Of a DNA stretch of 64,000 nucleotides, positions 34,870-46,914 are shown piece by piece. The notes beneath the pieces were generated by a model. That model ran no database searches and was not told the DNA's origin. It saw nothing but the letters and a program-made list of their open reading frames with translations. Both the position numbers and the translations under genes were made by a program. The DNA is from Batrachochytrium dendrobatidis JAM81 (taxonomy: Eukaryota; Chytridiomycota; Chytridiomycetes; Rhizophydiales): assembly GCF_000203795.2 (NCBI RefSeq), contig NW_006281108.1:501868-565867 (forward strand), written 5' to 3'. Every line of letters starts with the position of its first letter. Positions within the stretch are counted from its first letter, which is position 1.

Positions 34870-37599
34870 ATGGCAACATTGATGAAACCATCAGAAAATA
34901 TAGTTTCTCAGTCATGCTGCACTCCCCAGTTCAGTTCCCAAGTATCTCCTTGTGATTTGAGCATTGCTTTAATTCGAGAATTTTTAGCTGCTCGAGGATT
35001 GGAAAAAACTCTGGTCTGTTTCAAGACTGAAGTAAAGAATGTGTGTTTAGTATTTATCTAGTTACTACAGCATGCATGTCTGTAATCAAACCATTTAATA
35101 CTAATGTGTTTAAATAGATGCCATCCATATCGAGTCGAGCAGCACTTGCTACCCATTTGAACATTACCAAAGCTGTTGCATCCAACAAAACAGCAGGTAC
35201 ATCTTTAAATGGATGAATTCAAGCGTGTATAGATTCAAACTGACCCATTGTTAATACACTTTTAATGTAGATATGCCTTTTGAAACTTACCTGGAGATAC
35301 TAATTGACCAGATCTTGACAAGAACCGCGAAACTTGCATCCAAGTCCAATATAAAGTCTCGTAAAGAGTCTATTATGCAAAGCAATTCGCCCCATTCATC
35401 AACCAGCTCTACCTGTACAAAACATACTAAACCAACTTCTAGCTCAAAAGAAAGACCTTTTTCTGCAGTGTCCGCTCTTATTCACGCAACAACTCCAAGC
35501 GAGGCTCACAAGTCAATTATTGGTCGTCATATATCTAATCAACATCAAACTTGCAATAATTCGGGTATGATTGCTAACTGTTGGCAATCATGTATTCCAT
35601 GTCATTCTTGACATTCCACTACTAAACTATAACAAACATGCTTGGTTCTATGTGTATTGCAGATTCAACTCTTTCCATACAAGATATTGATATCCAAATG
35701 CAAGAGATTGTAAACCGTAAAGTAGACCCCCACTCTTTCACTACTCGCCAATCTACTAGTGTATCTCCGCTCCCCGACCCATCTTCATTTCTAAAACTCT
35801 CTACCAATAGAAATAATGGTGGTTTAAATTCCCGTGCCGGTAACCCCAATCTACACACAGATATTCAAATCATTGACGATTTGGAGTTTTCAGATGAGGA
35901 AACAACGTATTTGGATGGGCCATGCGCATCGGCTTGGAATCAAAGTCAAGGATCACGCATTTCACCCTATTTGGCTAATGAGCTAAAGAAGCTTTTATTT
36001 TTAAATGAAAATGTACGAGGCCGTTGGTGGTTTGGTGATGAATGGCGAAACAAGGGGTTTATTTTTCAAGATAAAATCGATCTGGCATATGGTCTTGTTC
36101 AAGTCAAGGTAAGTCGTGTTGTTTTAAAAGCATTAGAGACTATGCATCGTAACGAGTGATGATTTACTGCTCGTATACATTGCTAATTTGATGCTTAGGG
36201 GGGTCCATGCGGTTTGCTTGCGTCTGTACAAGCATTTGTCATCAAGCATCTGCTACATTCAAAGGATTTTTCGGCAATCAAGTGGGTTTTCAAAAAAGTG
36301 TCGTTTGGCCAAGTATGCCTTGCTACTGACCTTGTTTACAATTTATGATTCTAGGCAAAATCGTTTGCGTCCAACCAGGCTTCAATCAAATCTTGCCCTT
36401 GCGCATGCGCTTGCGGATATGATCTGGCAAGCAGGACAGACACACCATCGGGCAACGGTAGTCATGTAAGTTTAGCAATGAATATATTTGCAACCCTATA
36501 TAAACTAAGGTAGTGCAGTAGCCTGATTTGCAATCAATGCAACATTATTTGACAACTCGTGTAGATCTTTGCCAGACGCTACATTGGCGGATACAATTAC
36601 GGATGGCATGGAATACCATACATTTGATACGCTTAAAGCAACCAAAGACTTTATTGATGCTCATATTGACCAGGTGATCGTATAGATTGCATGCCACTTG
36701 TTTTGATAGACACTCTTCATCTTTTGGTTTGAATCTAACCAAAATAATTGCAACTTACAAATAGTTCATGTCAAGTGATACAAGGAGCAATGGAATTATT
36801 CAATTTCTTTTTTCGTTGATACTTTCGCGGAGTGTGTCTGCTATCCAACAAGACATGGATGATCCAGATGGAAAACTGATGGGTCGGCACGGATATTGCA
36901 CGCAGGTAACCGATTTAACTTTAATTTGTGCCTAGACCCATCTTGGTTTAAATTTGACTGACTTTACGGTGTGATAGGATATGGTTAATTTGGCTTTAAA
37001 TGGTGTGGCTACATCCAACGTTCACGATGGTAATATAGATTTAGGAAATGAAACTATTCTCAAAGGTATTAAGAAACAATCAGTAATTGGACAGCTTTCT
37101 TTATTTGAGCATTACAACAACATCAAGGTAAATTTATTTTCTAATTATTACATCGTTCCGACCCGTTTATAAGCTTAGCAATCCAAGTGTTTAATTTGCT
37201 CGGTATTTATTCTTTCATGTTTACCATCAATTATCCCAATTTCTAAACGTAACTCGTTTCCATTAGGTTGGCGAATTCATGAAAATTCCTATACTTCCAA
37301 TATTCGTTATATGTTCCGAATCCCATTATACCACTCTATTTAGTTTGAATCCAGTGCCAAAGTCTCGCCAAGAGTTACAATCCATCGCGTCATTTGAGCT
37401 GTTTTATTACGATGGATTGGCCAATCAGCAGGAGGAGATCAGACTAACAGTAATGTCAATGGCAAGACATCAATCAAGCACTACAACCATAGGTGTGCCC
37501 AAAAACCGTACTGATCTGATTCCACCTCTAGAGCTATGTATACGAACCAAGTGGATTGATTGCGTGGTGGATTGGAATGGAACCGAGCCTTTGCTATGA
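34870..37599 (+). CDS. LisH-containing MINDY-3/4-type deubiquitinase (FAM188 family)
   Basis: Cysteine protease family that trims Lys48-linked polyubiquitin. Ten exons (34870-35031, 35118-35196, 35271-35564, 35663-36108, 36199-36281, 36355-36465, 36565-36673, 36765-36905, 36978-37127, 37267-37599) give 635 residues. A LisH-like helix pair (LSIALIREFLAARGLEKTLVCF) sits at about 29-50, as in MINDY-4. After a Ser-rich linker comes the catalytic part: GGPCGLLASVQAF with Cys near 331, LALAHALADMIWQAG, DMVNLALNGVATSNVHDGN, GQLSLFEHYNNIKVGEFMK, and ICSESHYTTLFSL with the catalytic His near 545. The donor of exon 5 (GTGGGT at 36282) was picked over a later one because it restores the ALAHALADMIW frame. 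Confidence 0.9.
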
Positions 37600-37715
37600 T
37601 GGCATCGAGCTGGTGCCAAGATATTCAATAAAAATAGAGTTTTTGAAGAATCTGGTATTATAAAGCACACCATCTACATGATTCAATATAATGTAAAAGG
37701 CATGTCCGGTTTGCT

Positions 37716-40700
37716 TTATTCAACTTCAGAAGTGGGTGGTTTGGTTGGCGGTACAGCGCCCATATTGCTGAAATCAGCCCAATTAGTCTCGGATGATGAC
37801 TCTCCAAAAGCAGAGTTATTATTGACACTATATAGCGCTTGCTCCAAATCTTTAGTATTGAATGCGCCATCCGCGTCACTTGAGCCTTCAATATTGCTCG
37901 CTCCGCGACTCTAAACAGTTGTATTTCCATAAAAATGAGTGTCAGCAGTGTATGATGTGATAAAGCCATCGCAATGTATCAACCTATACTAATACTCACC
38001 TCTGATTGATTTTCGTCATCACCATCAACTCTAGATGAAGCCATATCGTCGCTCAGTGTTTCTTCATCGGGCTCACGAGCACGACTGCCGCCGACAAAGG
38101 GATCGTCCTAATACATTTAGCCAGCCAAACCCATGAGTGATGGTTGTTGTGCACACAATCAACCAAACAAGAGTCAACCAATCACTATACACACCATCTG
38201 AATAGCCTCTGCAATATCAAAGCTAACATCTTGTCCCTCGAGATCGCTAGAAACAGGTTGGCCAATTCATTAGCACAACAGAATCAGCGAATCAATATAA
38301 ACAAAAGCACTTACTTCATCCATTGATGCTCTGCATCTTCGTCATCATCAGAACTATCACCGCCCAAGAAACGATCTGGTAGGTCCTTCACTAGCTGTTG
38401 ACACAAATATCTTGCAAACTAAACAAAACTGATACATGAGCCACCCCTGGACAGGTCCACTATAGACCCTCCCAATGAGTAGTGGGTAGATGGAAAAAAG
38501 CAAAGGGAGGTGGAGGAAATGTACAGAGTTGTACCAAAATAAATGTAATGCCTCACCTGATCATTAAATGTATCGCTTTCTCCGGATGTGTTTCTACTGC
38601 CAGCAGCAGTTCCGTCTTCTTCTTCGTCGCTCCCATCCCGGCCAACTTCAGACTTTTTCCTAGGTTTGCTTGAATCGGACATATCTTCACCAAACTTTCC
38701 ATTGCCAGGATTGTAACCAATAGTGCTACCAGCAAAAGCGGGCCCACTTCCAATCGGTATCTCGGGTCGTGTCCCGCCAAGAGGTTGTCGGTCTCGCTCG
38801 CGTGTTTCTCGGAGTGGGTGCGATACATACTCGCTCCATTGATCAGAGTTCATAAAATCTTGGCAATATATAGTTAGTTGACACGTGTGAATACACAAGC
38901 TAGTGACACCAGTCAAGATTTACAAAAATCATCTCAATATTACCGTGTAGTTCATCGTCAAGCTCTACATTGCACTTGTCAAACAATTTGCAAACTTCAT
39001 CTGAAATATACGTTAAATGACCCATATACCCAAGTCTGACACCCTTGGGTTGCTCACTAAATGTTTGAAAGTACCGCCAAATAGTAGAATTAGTATATAG
39101 CACACCCAACACCATTTGTCAAGAGCAGTCCAATATAAATACACGCACACTTCGTAGTCGTTTTGATGTTGAGCATCAGTAATGTGAGCCATTAGATGAG
39201 CATCTTTAAAAATCTGTAAAATGAACGACGCGTTTACAAAAAACAGTTTAAACCATCAGTATAAGAAACTACTCAAATGTATCATCGACATAGCATGTCA
39301 TACCGAAACAACCAGTCTCTTGACACTGATACGGAGCTCTCTCATTTTTTTCTGGCTAGTAATTTGAGAAATAGTCAAAGTAGCATCAATCTCACTTCCA
39401 GAAAGATCTGCAGCAGAGGGAGCAGGTCCAGCCATCGCCAATGGAGTTGGAATACTGCTTGTGTACGAATAAGTATTAAACACCTTGGCAATCATATCAT
39501 ACACAATAGAGTGAAAAAAGTTGTTCCATCTGAATTGGAAAAAATGGCTGATACAGACCACCATGATTTTCCCATCAACCAGTGAGTCTGTGAGTGACAT
39601 GAGACCATCAATAACAGTATCGGTTGGTGCAACATAAGCAGGGATTTCACCAGCCTCGTTTGCTGGAGATGTGTAAGGAGGAGGCATGATTAGACTGTCA
39701 AAAAGTGGAGAGGAAGTAAATAGATATTGCAGATGCAGAAACTCGGCAAACAACTCGCATATTTTGAGTCGCTCTGAGCCTAATGCTTGACGCAGTTTTA
39801 ATACGGGACGGACATATGCAGGATCAGTTGAAGAAGCGAGGCTGCGAGGAGTGGCTAATAGTTTGACAAACTCTGGTAAGCTGGCTTTGACAACATGCAA
39901 CAAATCATTCATATCAACTGAAAGTGCATTTAGTCTCTCAGGCGTAGGATGTCTTGGGCATTGGCGATTGGCTTGTACTTGTACTAGATAGTCGTGATGC
40001 TGAATCTCGGCATTTTCAATTTCACTAAACAACCAAGATGAAAAGATAAACACATGAAACATATCCACGTCAAATTTTGAACATGGCAAGGCGTGTGCCC
40101 GTTTTTTAAATTTAAGCAGATGCTTACAAAGTAAATAGAAACACACCTGCAATATTTACGAATGAGCTCTACAATAATGTTGATGCCGTGTGTGAGACTG
40201 CTCGTGGCATGAGGTGCTTTTTGGTCAAGCATGAATAAAACAAGTTTCTGAAGTAAAATTTTACTGTAAGATTAGAATATAGAAACAAAATGTCAGTTTG
40301 ATTAGAATTCAATATAACGCGTCCACAGTAGTCTATCACAAGTTTGGTTAAAGCGACGAATGAATTCAGTGTACCTTTTCATTTCATCGACCAACGTGTT
40401 TCCAGCTGGAGCAAAAAAACTGGGCGGCATATCGGAGGGGTGTGCACCTTCGGGTGTTTGTTCAGGCATCGATTGACTTTGATAACTGACAGTGATAATA
40501 TCTATTAGCGTCTGAGATGCAGTTGTGTGAATCTCTGGATCCAGATTGGGGTCGAGCTGGGAAAATAAATGAGAAATCAAGCCTTGACTACCAAGCCACT
40601 ACAGAATGTAATGCACGGATAAAAATAATATTAGCAGTCCAAAGAGTATCATTGGTTACATATTCCAGTACTCGATCAATGATTCTAACCTTGATGATAC

Positions 40701-41979
40701 CAACTCCATCTGGAGCATCCTCGGCGGTGATCAGTCTTAAGATAAGGTCGGCAATTGTGGAAGTACCAATATGATTTAAAAGCAGTTTGACAGCGTTTGG
40801 ATAAGAGCGAATAAAAGCAAGAGTCTAAAGTGTCAACAACCAGTAAGTAGATGCGGCAGTTTGCAAGGTTCATTTTTGAGATGCTAAAATCGCTGCGTGA
40901 TAAAACAACTTACCAAACCAGTTCTTCTATTCAAAAGTGAGTAATTGACTCTGGAAAAGTAGCTTGCTTGCAATGGGTTAAGTGGAGCAGGTTTCTCCAA
41001 TAGTTTCCAAAAATTGCCAAAAATTTCCGAGTTCATGACAAGGGCTTCGCAAATAGCAAATATTTCGCATCCGAAAACCTCGGATGCTACAAATGGAAAT
41101 CTAGCGAATCCCAGACAAGTTAATACAAACCATTAGCATTTCAGACAAGATCAGAAGCTATATATGGACCCACACTTTTCCCCATATAGATTGTAAGCGG
41201 TATAAGCATTTGATCAACCTATCAAAATAATACTCACTTGAATTTCTTGGCCTCGTCCAAATCATCAGCAGTAATATATCCCAAAAGCTTTTCAATGTTG
41301 ACAGGCTTGCATAGGCTTGAAACCCCAAGAGATTGATAGGATACGCAGTGTTCAAAATTTCCACAAATATCCACAGCGATACCGAAAAATGAGTGGTTAG
41401 TCACCCATTAAAAACAGACAAATATCGACATGTCATACAATTCAAACATGAAATTACTCGTCAGTAAAGCTGTTGGGCATATTTCCAAACGCATTCAAGC
41501 CAACTCAAGCTCGATCGTGATGCAATGGATACGACCAAAAGGTAGCTAGATAAGCTCTAGATTAACCAAGCATCAGATTGATTGGATTGAAGCAGAGATA
41601 CGAAGCCGGATCGGACAAAATGAATGACCCAACTATCCTTGACTGGATTAGAAAGGCTATCAAAACATTGTCCATAAACACACTCGGCATAAATCCAAAT
41701 AATTGATATACAAGAGGAGAGAGAAGCCAATAATATATAGAATACTCTAACGGGGATATTTCACCACACTTGCAACTCGGCCAAGTGGAACACATACAAG
41801 ACAAGGGTGATTGTTTATAGCATACAGCCCAACACATACAAATCTATTAGCTTTGGACTCTGAGATTTGACTTCCTGCACAAGGTCATCTTCGCCCATGA
41901 TATCTTCAAGAGTCGCACCATCTCTCTCAAGAATACTGTCAATCACCGAAGAGTTATGGAAACCGAAGCGCCAAAACAT
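37716..41979 (-). CDS. SIT4/PP6 phosphatase-associated protein (SAPS domain)
   Basis: Regulatory subunit of Sit4/PP6-type phosphatases. Fourteen exons (41840-41979, 41238-41315, 40914-41100, 40690-40824, 40375-40598, 40147-40263, 40023ish-40024 end of 39304-40024, 39151-39213, 38944-39052, 38557-38858, 38315-38394, 38195-38246, 38000-38107, 37716-37910) total 836 residues; the seventh exon is 39304-40024. Start MFWRFGFHNSSVIDSILE and KLIDFLCKPVNIEKLLGYIT are family signatures. FVASEVFGCEIFAICEALV, LLQKLVLFMLDQKAPHATSS, FFQFRWNNFFHSIVYDMI and KGVRLGYMGHLTYIS follow in order. The tail is acidic and disordered (GGDSSDDDEDAEHQW; NWADFSN). The first intron (41316-41839, 524 nt) is much longer than others here. 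Confidence 0.92.
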
Positions 41980-42390
41980 GCTAGTTGGATCTTGTAGTTT
42001 TAAAGAATTGGTTGGCTGAATGCAGTTGACCAAAACAGGTGTTGTTGCTGGCTGTTATATGGCAGTAGCTAAACAGATGGGTTCATGCAAAAGAGTTATA
42101 ACAACAATGTAAGTTTATATGTAATCCAGTGAGCATGCAGTGAGCTATACGGGTGCTGCATTCAATTTGCATGCAGTACAAAGGAATGCAAGGTATCCAG
42201 CAACCCAATGTCTAATTACTGAGTGCACATCACACCTATTTGAAATGTAAAGCCCTTAGACTACGCTCTTCCTGTAGCCCTCTTATTAGCAAGATGCACT
42301 CGACTTGAACAAGAAGGAAATCCGTCTTTAAACCAATTTGCCCAAATTTGGTTTGCCCAAAATATTTGTTCGTTGGCTGTTCTTTTATTA
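41980..42390. other. Intergenic, upstream of SAPS gene
   Basis: About 410 bp with presumed SAPS promoter. An in-frame extension upstream of the SAPS ATG exists but lacks conserved residues. No RNA gene is seen. Confidence 0.35.
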
Positions 42391-42694
42391 GCCATATTCA
42401 CATAAAACACTAAAATGTCAACTTGACAGTTTCAATAAATCCGCACTTGTTCAAACTGAACATCCAACTATTGTGTGATTGACATGGAAAAACAGTTGCG
42501 TTTATAAAATGCTTTGTTGATCTGGTGATTGCATAATTATATTGCTATATCAAAAATAGACAGCTTAAAACTATAGTTTGTATTTATTGAAACAACTAGT
42601 TTTTAACGATTGCAACGAATATTTAGTCATTGTTTATTCTAAAATAGTCACTGCAAGATAAATACAAGTGTCCCATTTTACGTGAATTCAGTTG
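42391..42694. mobile_element. MITE-like element with terminal inverted repeats, copy B
   Basis: About 304 bp. The left end GCCATATTCACATAAAACAC and right end ATTTTACGTGAATTCAGTTG are imperfect inverses. Internal blocks GACAGCTTAAAACTATAGTT and CTGCAAGATAAATACAAGTG match copy A. Shorter than copy A in the left arm. Non-coding. Confidence 0.65.
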
Positions 42695-42710
42695 TAATTG
42701 TATTTACTGC

Positions 42711-45700
42711 TCATAATGCAATAGCTATCCGAAGCATATCAACTATCCCAACAGGTCGCTTAAGTGTTTGTGCTAGATTTGCTAATGAATCATCTAATTT
42801 TTTCAAATCCACTCCACACAACATTTCAACCTGAAAAGGCAGCCCATTCACATTGCATTCTTGCCGATTAAACATTGCCTCGCTGCCTATACGCACTCCA
42901 ACGCGTCGTCCTCCTTCCCACGAAAATACAATCAAAATGGGTCCATTGGGCGGTAACAAATCAAACTTTTGTACTGTAATCATTGTCATTGTTGTCTTGA
43001 TCTGAGTAAGTTGTTCCAATAATGTCCATGTCCGCGCATCCGCTCCCTTATCATTAAAATATATGCATCAACACAATGAATTACACCACACATACATAGT
43101 ACCGGCTTGAAATCTATACCTCTTTGAGATCGCCACCAATTGTGAGCTCTGTCGATTTTTCTGGAGACACGACAGTACAGTATTCATTGCCAAACAACAA
43201 CGTTGCCTCATCTATACCAATTCCAAAATTAAACTCCAGTCATTATCCCTTCAAATAAGCTTGATATAGACAAATATTACCTATAAGTTCGTCGTCATCC
43301 CCGACTATATCAAAATCACATAGATCACCAACACCTTCATCACTTTCAAACTGCATCATTGCATCACCAAACCCATATGCAGTGCAGCTTGTTGAAGTCG
43401 GTAGTCCAAACTCCCTTTCAATCATAAGCTGCGCCAAAACATCAGGTGTTTTTACCGAGTCAAGTGTATCTTTGGTTGATACATTACTGGTACCGCTTGC
43501 TCGTATGGATTTTCTCGTGCTGAGCAAAGAAGCATTAGGTGTCGAAGGTGCATGATTGCGTGAATGAACCGTGCTATTTGGTGAATCAGCTAGCTTTTTT
43601 TTTGCTCCCGCTGTGGTAGTAACAGAAGTAGGCGTGGGCTGGGCCGATGCTGGTCCACTTGTGGCAAGTCCATCCCCTGAAGTAGTATATAAAAATAAGG
43701 ATCTTTGTTTTGGAGATTGTGTATCATATTGCGCTTGGGATGAATTTATACTACCTGGTGTTCCAATATGCCCAGCCTCAGTTGTATTTGGAAATTGTCC
43801 AAGCGATCCCGTTTGTCCACCCTTTTCTAATACTTCACAGTAAGACTTGTATTTCTCCAAATGAGTCATGGTCGTATCGCATGCCACTGGTGCTAGATAG
43901 TATATTTCACGTGGAAGTGCTTCAAATTGTTCCGTAAGCATTTGTTTCTATAACGAGAATAGTTGAACAGTCGTATAACGATCAGCCAACATGATTTGTT
44001 AACACACATATATGCTACACGTTGAATCATTCTGACAATGCATCGTTTGTAGTTTGCCAAAAAACTTGCCATTGTTAACAACTTTGTGATTTTTTCCATT
44101 TCCTTTTCACCATTTCCATGCTGTTGCATCACATTCACATAGTGATCGATATTATGAAATATCGGGCTAATCAATTGCAGCTAAAACAGCCAATTAAAAG
44201 TAAACCAATAAGCTCATTAATAGTATCAATAATATCCACCAATGCAAAGTTATACTGTACACGTTTGTTGACATATTGTTTTTGCATATCATTAAGTGCC
44301 AATGGGTTTAAACGAAGACCTAGGCAGTAATAAACATTCGGGTTAAAATAAACATGCTGAATAGTGCATGTCAAACTCGTTGTAGATTCAACAAACCTGC
44401 AGTCAAGTGATTTCCTAAAGAAACAGGAGAGTCTTGAGAACGGCTCGGCATACTTGTAACAGGGTGATTAGTAGATGTCATCAGTGGAGATATATTTATA
44501 CCTGATTGTTGCATGTGCATTTGTTGCTGTAAACCTAAAGAGGATAAAATGGATGGTGTTGATGGTGCAGTAGATTGCATCTGTTGCATTTTTGCTTGCT
44601 GAATTATTGCTGCTGTCTGTTTTTCTCCCTGTTGCTGCTGATTGACTCGTGCCGAGGTATTCGAATTTATTATAGAGGATGTGCCAGTAGGACGGAATTG
44701 GGTATTTCCCGGAAGTGTAGACGCGGTTACTAGTGGGCTTGTATTCGTACTAGCCAAGCCCATTATATGCTGATTCTGTTGCTGCTGCTGTTGTTGCTGC
44801 TGTTGTTGCTGTTGCATGAAATTGATGGCGTTTCTAATCTGCTGGTTTGTCGTTGTATTTGCATTGGCTTGATTAGTCATGTTTCTTTGCAAAAGTTGAT
44901 TGTTTTGTGCAGCCGTCAGTCCTGTCAATTGAGTATTATTCAACAGCTGCTGTTGACGAAAATGTTCTTGTTGAATCATTGTAGCAGTGATTTGCTGCTG
45001 TAGTTGTGGCTGTTGAGCAAGGAATTGAGCCATCATGGCAGGATTGGAAAAGGTTTGTGTCAAATCTAGTGGATTGCCAATCTGATTGACTGGCAATTGC
45101 TGCTGTGCCTGAGTTGTTTTTTGTGGTGTAGATGACGCTTGAGTTGATGGAGATGTGTTTGAGGCTGCTCCAGCATCTATAAAATTTGGTAAAGGTTGCT
45201 AGATATATTAGAATACCAAAATACACCAACAGTCATTTGTGTTTTATACTGATCACAAAAATGAAATATAAATGGTATTTACTCTGTTCTCGAGATATAG
45301 TTAATCGCTTGCTAATTGCCATCATTTTTTGCTGCAGCAATGCCACATAATTATCCTGATAGTCGATTGCATGGAATTAAAACTTTAAAGTTAGTTAATC
45401 CAGAAACAGATCGTTTTAATAAGCATCGCTTTCAATGGTTGATAGCCTACTCTAGATTCAGCTCGGTCGTATATACCAGATTCGAAACTGGCAGCGAGGT
45501 TGCGGATCCGTTCTTCATTTTGAGCATTTGGTGGAATACCTTGACGAACCAAATCAGTCCTAAAAGAAAGCCGATGAAACATAAAATAGTATAGCAGTTT
45601 GCATAGTGTTGGTTACAAGGTAAAATAATATGCATGAAAGCACTCAAACCAGCAATACGATGACATGAAATCTATAGTTTTAAATGACATACAGTCGGTT

Positions 45701-45844
45701 GATAACATCATGTCGCTGCTGTTCAGAAAAAGCTGTACGCCAAAGTGGTCCCATCAACAGTTGTTGTTGTTGTTGCTGCTGTTGTTGCTGTTGTTGTTGT
45801 TGATGTAACAGCGATGCAGCCAGAGCCTGGTTGATATTATTCAT
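42711..45844 (-). CDS. MED15: Mediator complex subunit 15 (KIX domain, polyglutamine)
   Basis: Tail-module Mediator subunit contacted by transcription activators. Exons 45693-45844, 45451-45559, 45283-45355, 44397-45176, 44240-44319, 44019-44180, 43281-43947, 43120-43211 and 42711-43046 give 816 residues. The N-terminus has a Gln run, then a KIX domain split over three exons: WRTAFSEQQRHDVINRL, IPPNAQNEERIRNLAASFES, YDRAESRDNYVALLQQKMMA. Two further Gln/Asn-rich stretches follow, including a pure Gln run around 44775-44815 made of mixed CAA/CAG codons. The C-terminal third is moderately ordered (EQFEALPREIYYLAP; DLLPPNGPILIVFSWEGG). The donor after exon 5 could be GTGGAT at 44239 or GTACAG at 44260; both keep frame. 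Confidence 0.87.
44770..44815. repeat. Trinucleotide (CAG/CAA) repeat in MED15
   Basis: A run of CTG/TTG units on the plus strand, encoding about 14 consecutive Gln on the minus strand. Mixed CAG/CAA codons make it less slippage-prone than a pure CAG tract. A second run at about 45752-45803 encodes the N-terminal Gln stretch. Confidence 0.85.
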
Positions 45845-46287
45845 GCTGATTCTTGATCAAATTGACCAAAGCAACAATTGATTTAAATTTAGAATTCAAC
45901 TTATTTTCAACACTAAATTGCTCTCGTTGAATTCTCTTTATTATTATAATAATCTGACATGAATTTCATCAGTCTGACACTTGAGTTTGGAATACAGTCA
46001 AACTCATTGTAATAAACTATTAAATTGAGTTTGGCTTTTGAATCTAAATTCATTTGACAAACTAAATGGGTTAAAATCAATCCAGTTCACCTATTTACAT
46101 TCAATCAAACTTTGTAATTCATATAGTAAACCCAAGAGAATTGTGATTTACAAATGCATTCATCATGGAATTGATTCATGTAATATCGAGATACTGTCAG
46201 TTTTTATGGTATTCCTTGAACGAATACGATCAGCTGTTGCCAAATCGAATCTGGTTTACATTTGGTATTCATCATTACAATTAGGAA
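45845..46287. promoter_or_regulatory. Divergent intergenic region, MED15 and costars gene
   Basis: 443 bp, very AT-rich, between divergent starts. Presumed shared promoter region; no further element is recognised. Confidence 0.35.
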
Positions 46288-46638
46288 ATGACTGCTGCTG
46301 TAACCGAGGAAGTGAAGCAACTTGTCCAAGAAATCATGCGACTAGGAACTAAAAATAGTAACGGTGTCTGGGTTGTCAAATTCGGTGTCATTGTCAGAGA
46401 TGAGCGTTGTGGGGATATCTTTGAAGCCCTGGTTGGAACACTCAAGGCTGCCAAAGTATAGTTTGATGTTTGCATACTGATGATGCATAGAATACATGTA
46501 ATTTAATACGCTATCATTATACGTTGACATGTATTAATATAGAAACGTGGAGTGATTGATTATAAGTCTGAGCTCCTACTGCAGAACGTACACGACGACG
46601 TTGATATTATCTTGCTGACAGAAAGTCCTCAGCAATAA
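46288..46638 (+). CDS. Costars family protein (ABRACL-like)
   Basis: Small protein related to the C-terminal domain of STARS/ABRA, linked to actin dynamics and motility. Exons 46288-46455 and 46543-46638 give 87 residues, the usual size. VKQLVQEIMRLGTKNSNG, VKFGVIVRDERCGDIFEALV, GTLKAAKKRGVIDYKSELLL and QNVHDDVDIILL cover the whole family profile with no gaps. The intron falls between GTLKAAK and KRG. Confidence 0.92.
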
Positions 46639-46914
46639 ACTCGATTTGTTTAAACCACTAAAATTCATATTGATTATGAGCTTGCATATTTAGTACTGTG
46701 ATATACTGTGAGCATCACTCTGACTTGTTCAAGTTTTGAATAAAGTTATATTCACTTACATTTCACTCTCAATACATGTGAATACTGTACAATACTAACA
46801 GTATTAAATAGATTCAATTCCTGTGTTAGCCAGACATTGTTGTAGATGGATTACAAGATACGATAAAATAGCAAAAATTGTTTGGCAATCTTATCAATAC
46901 TCGACATCTATATC

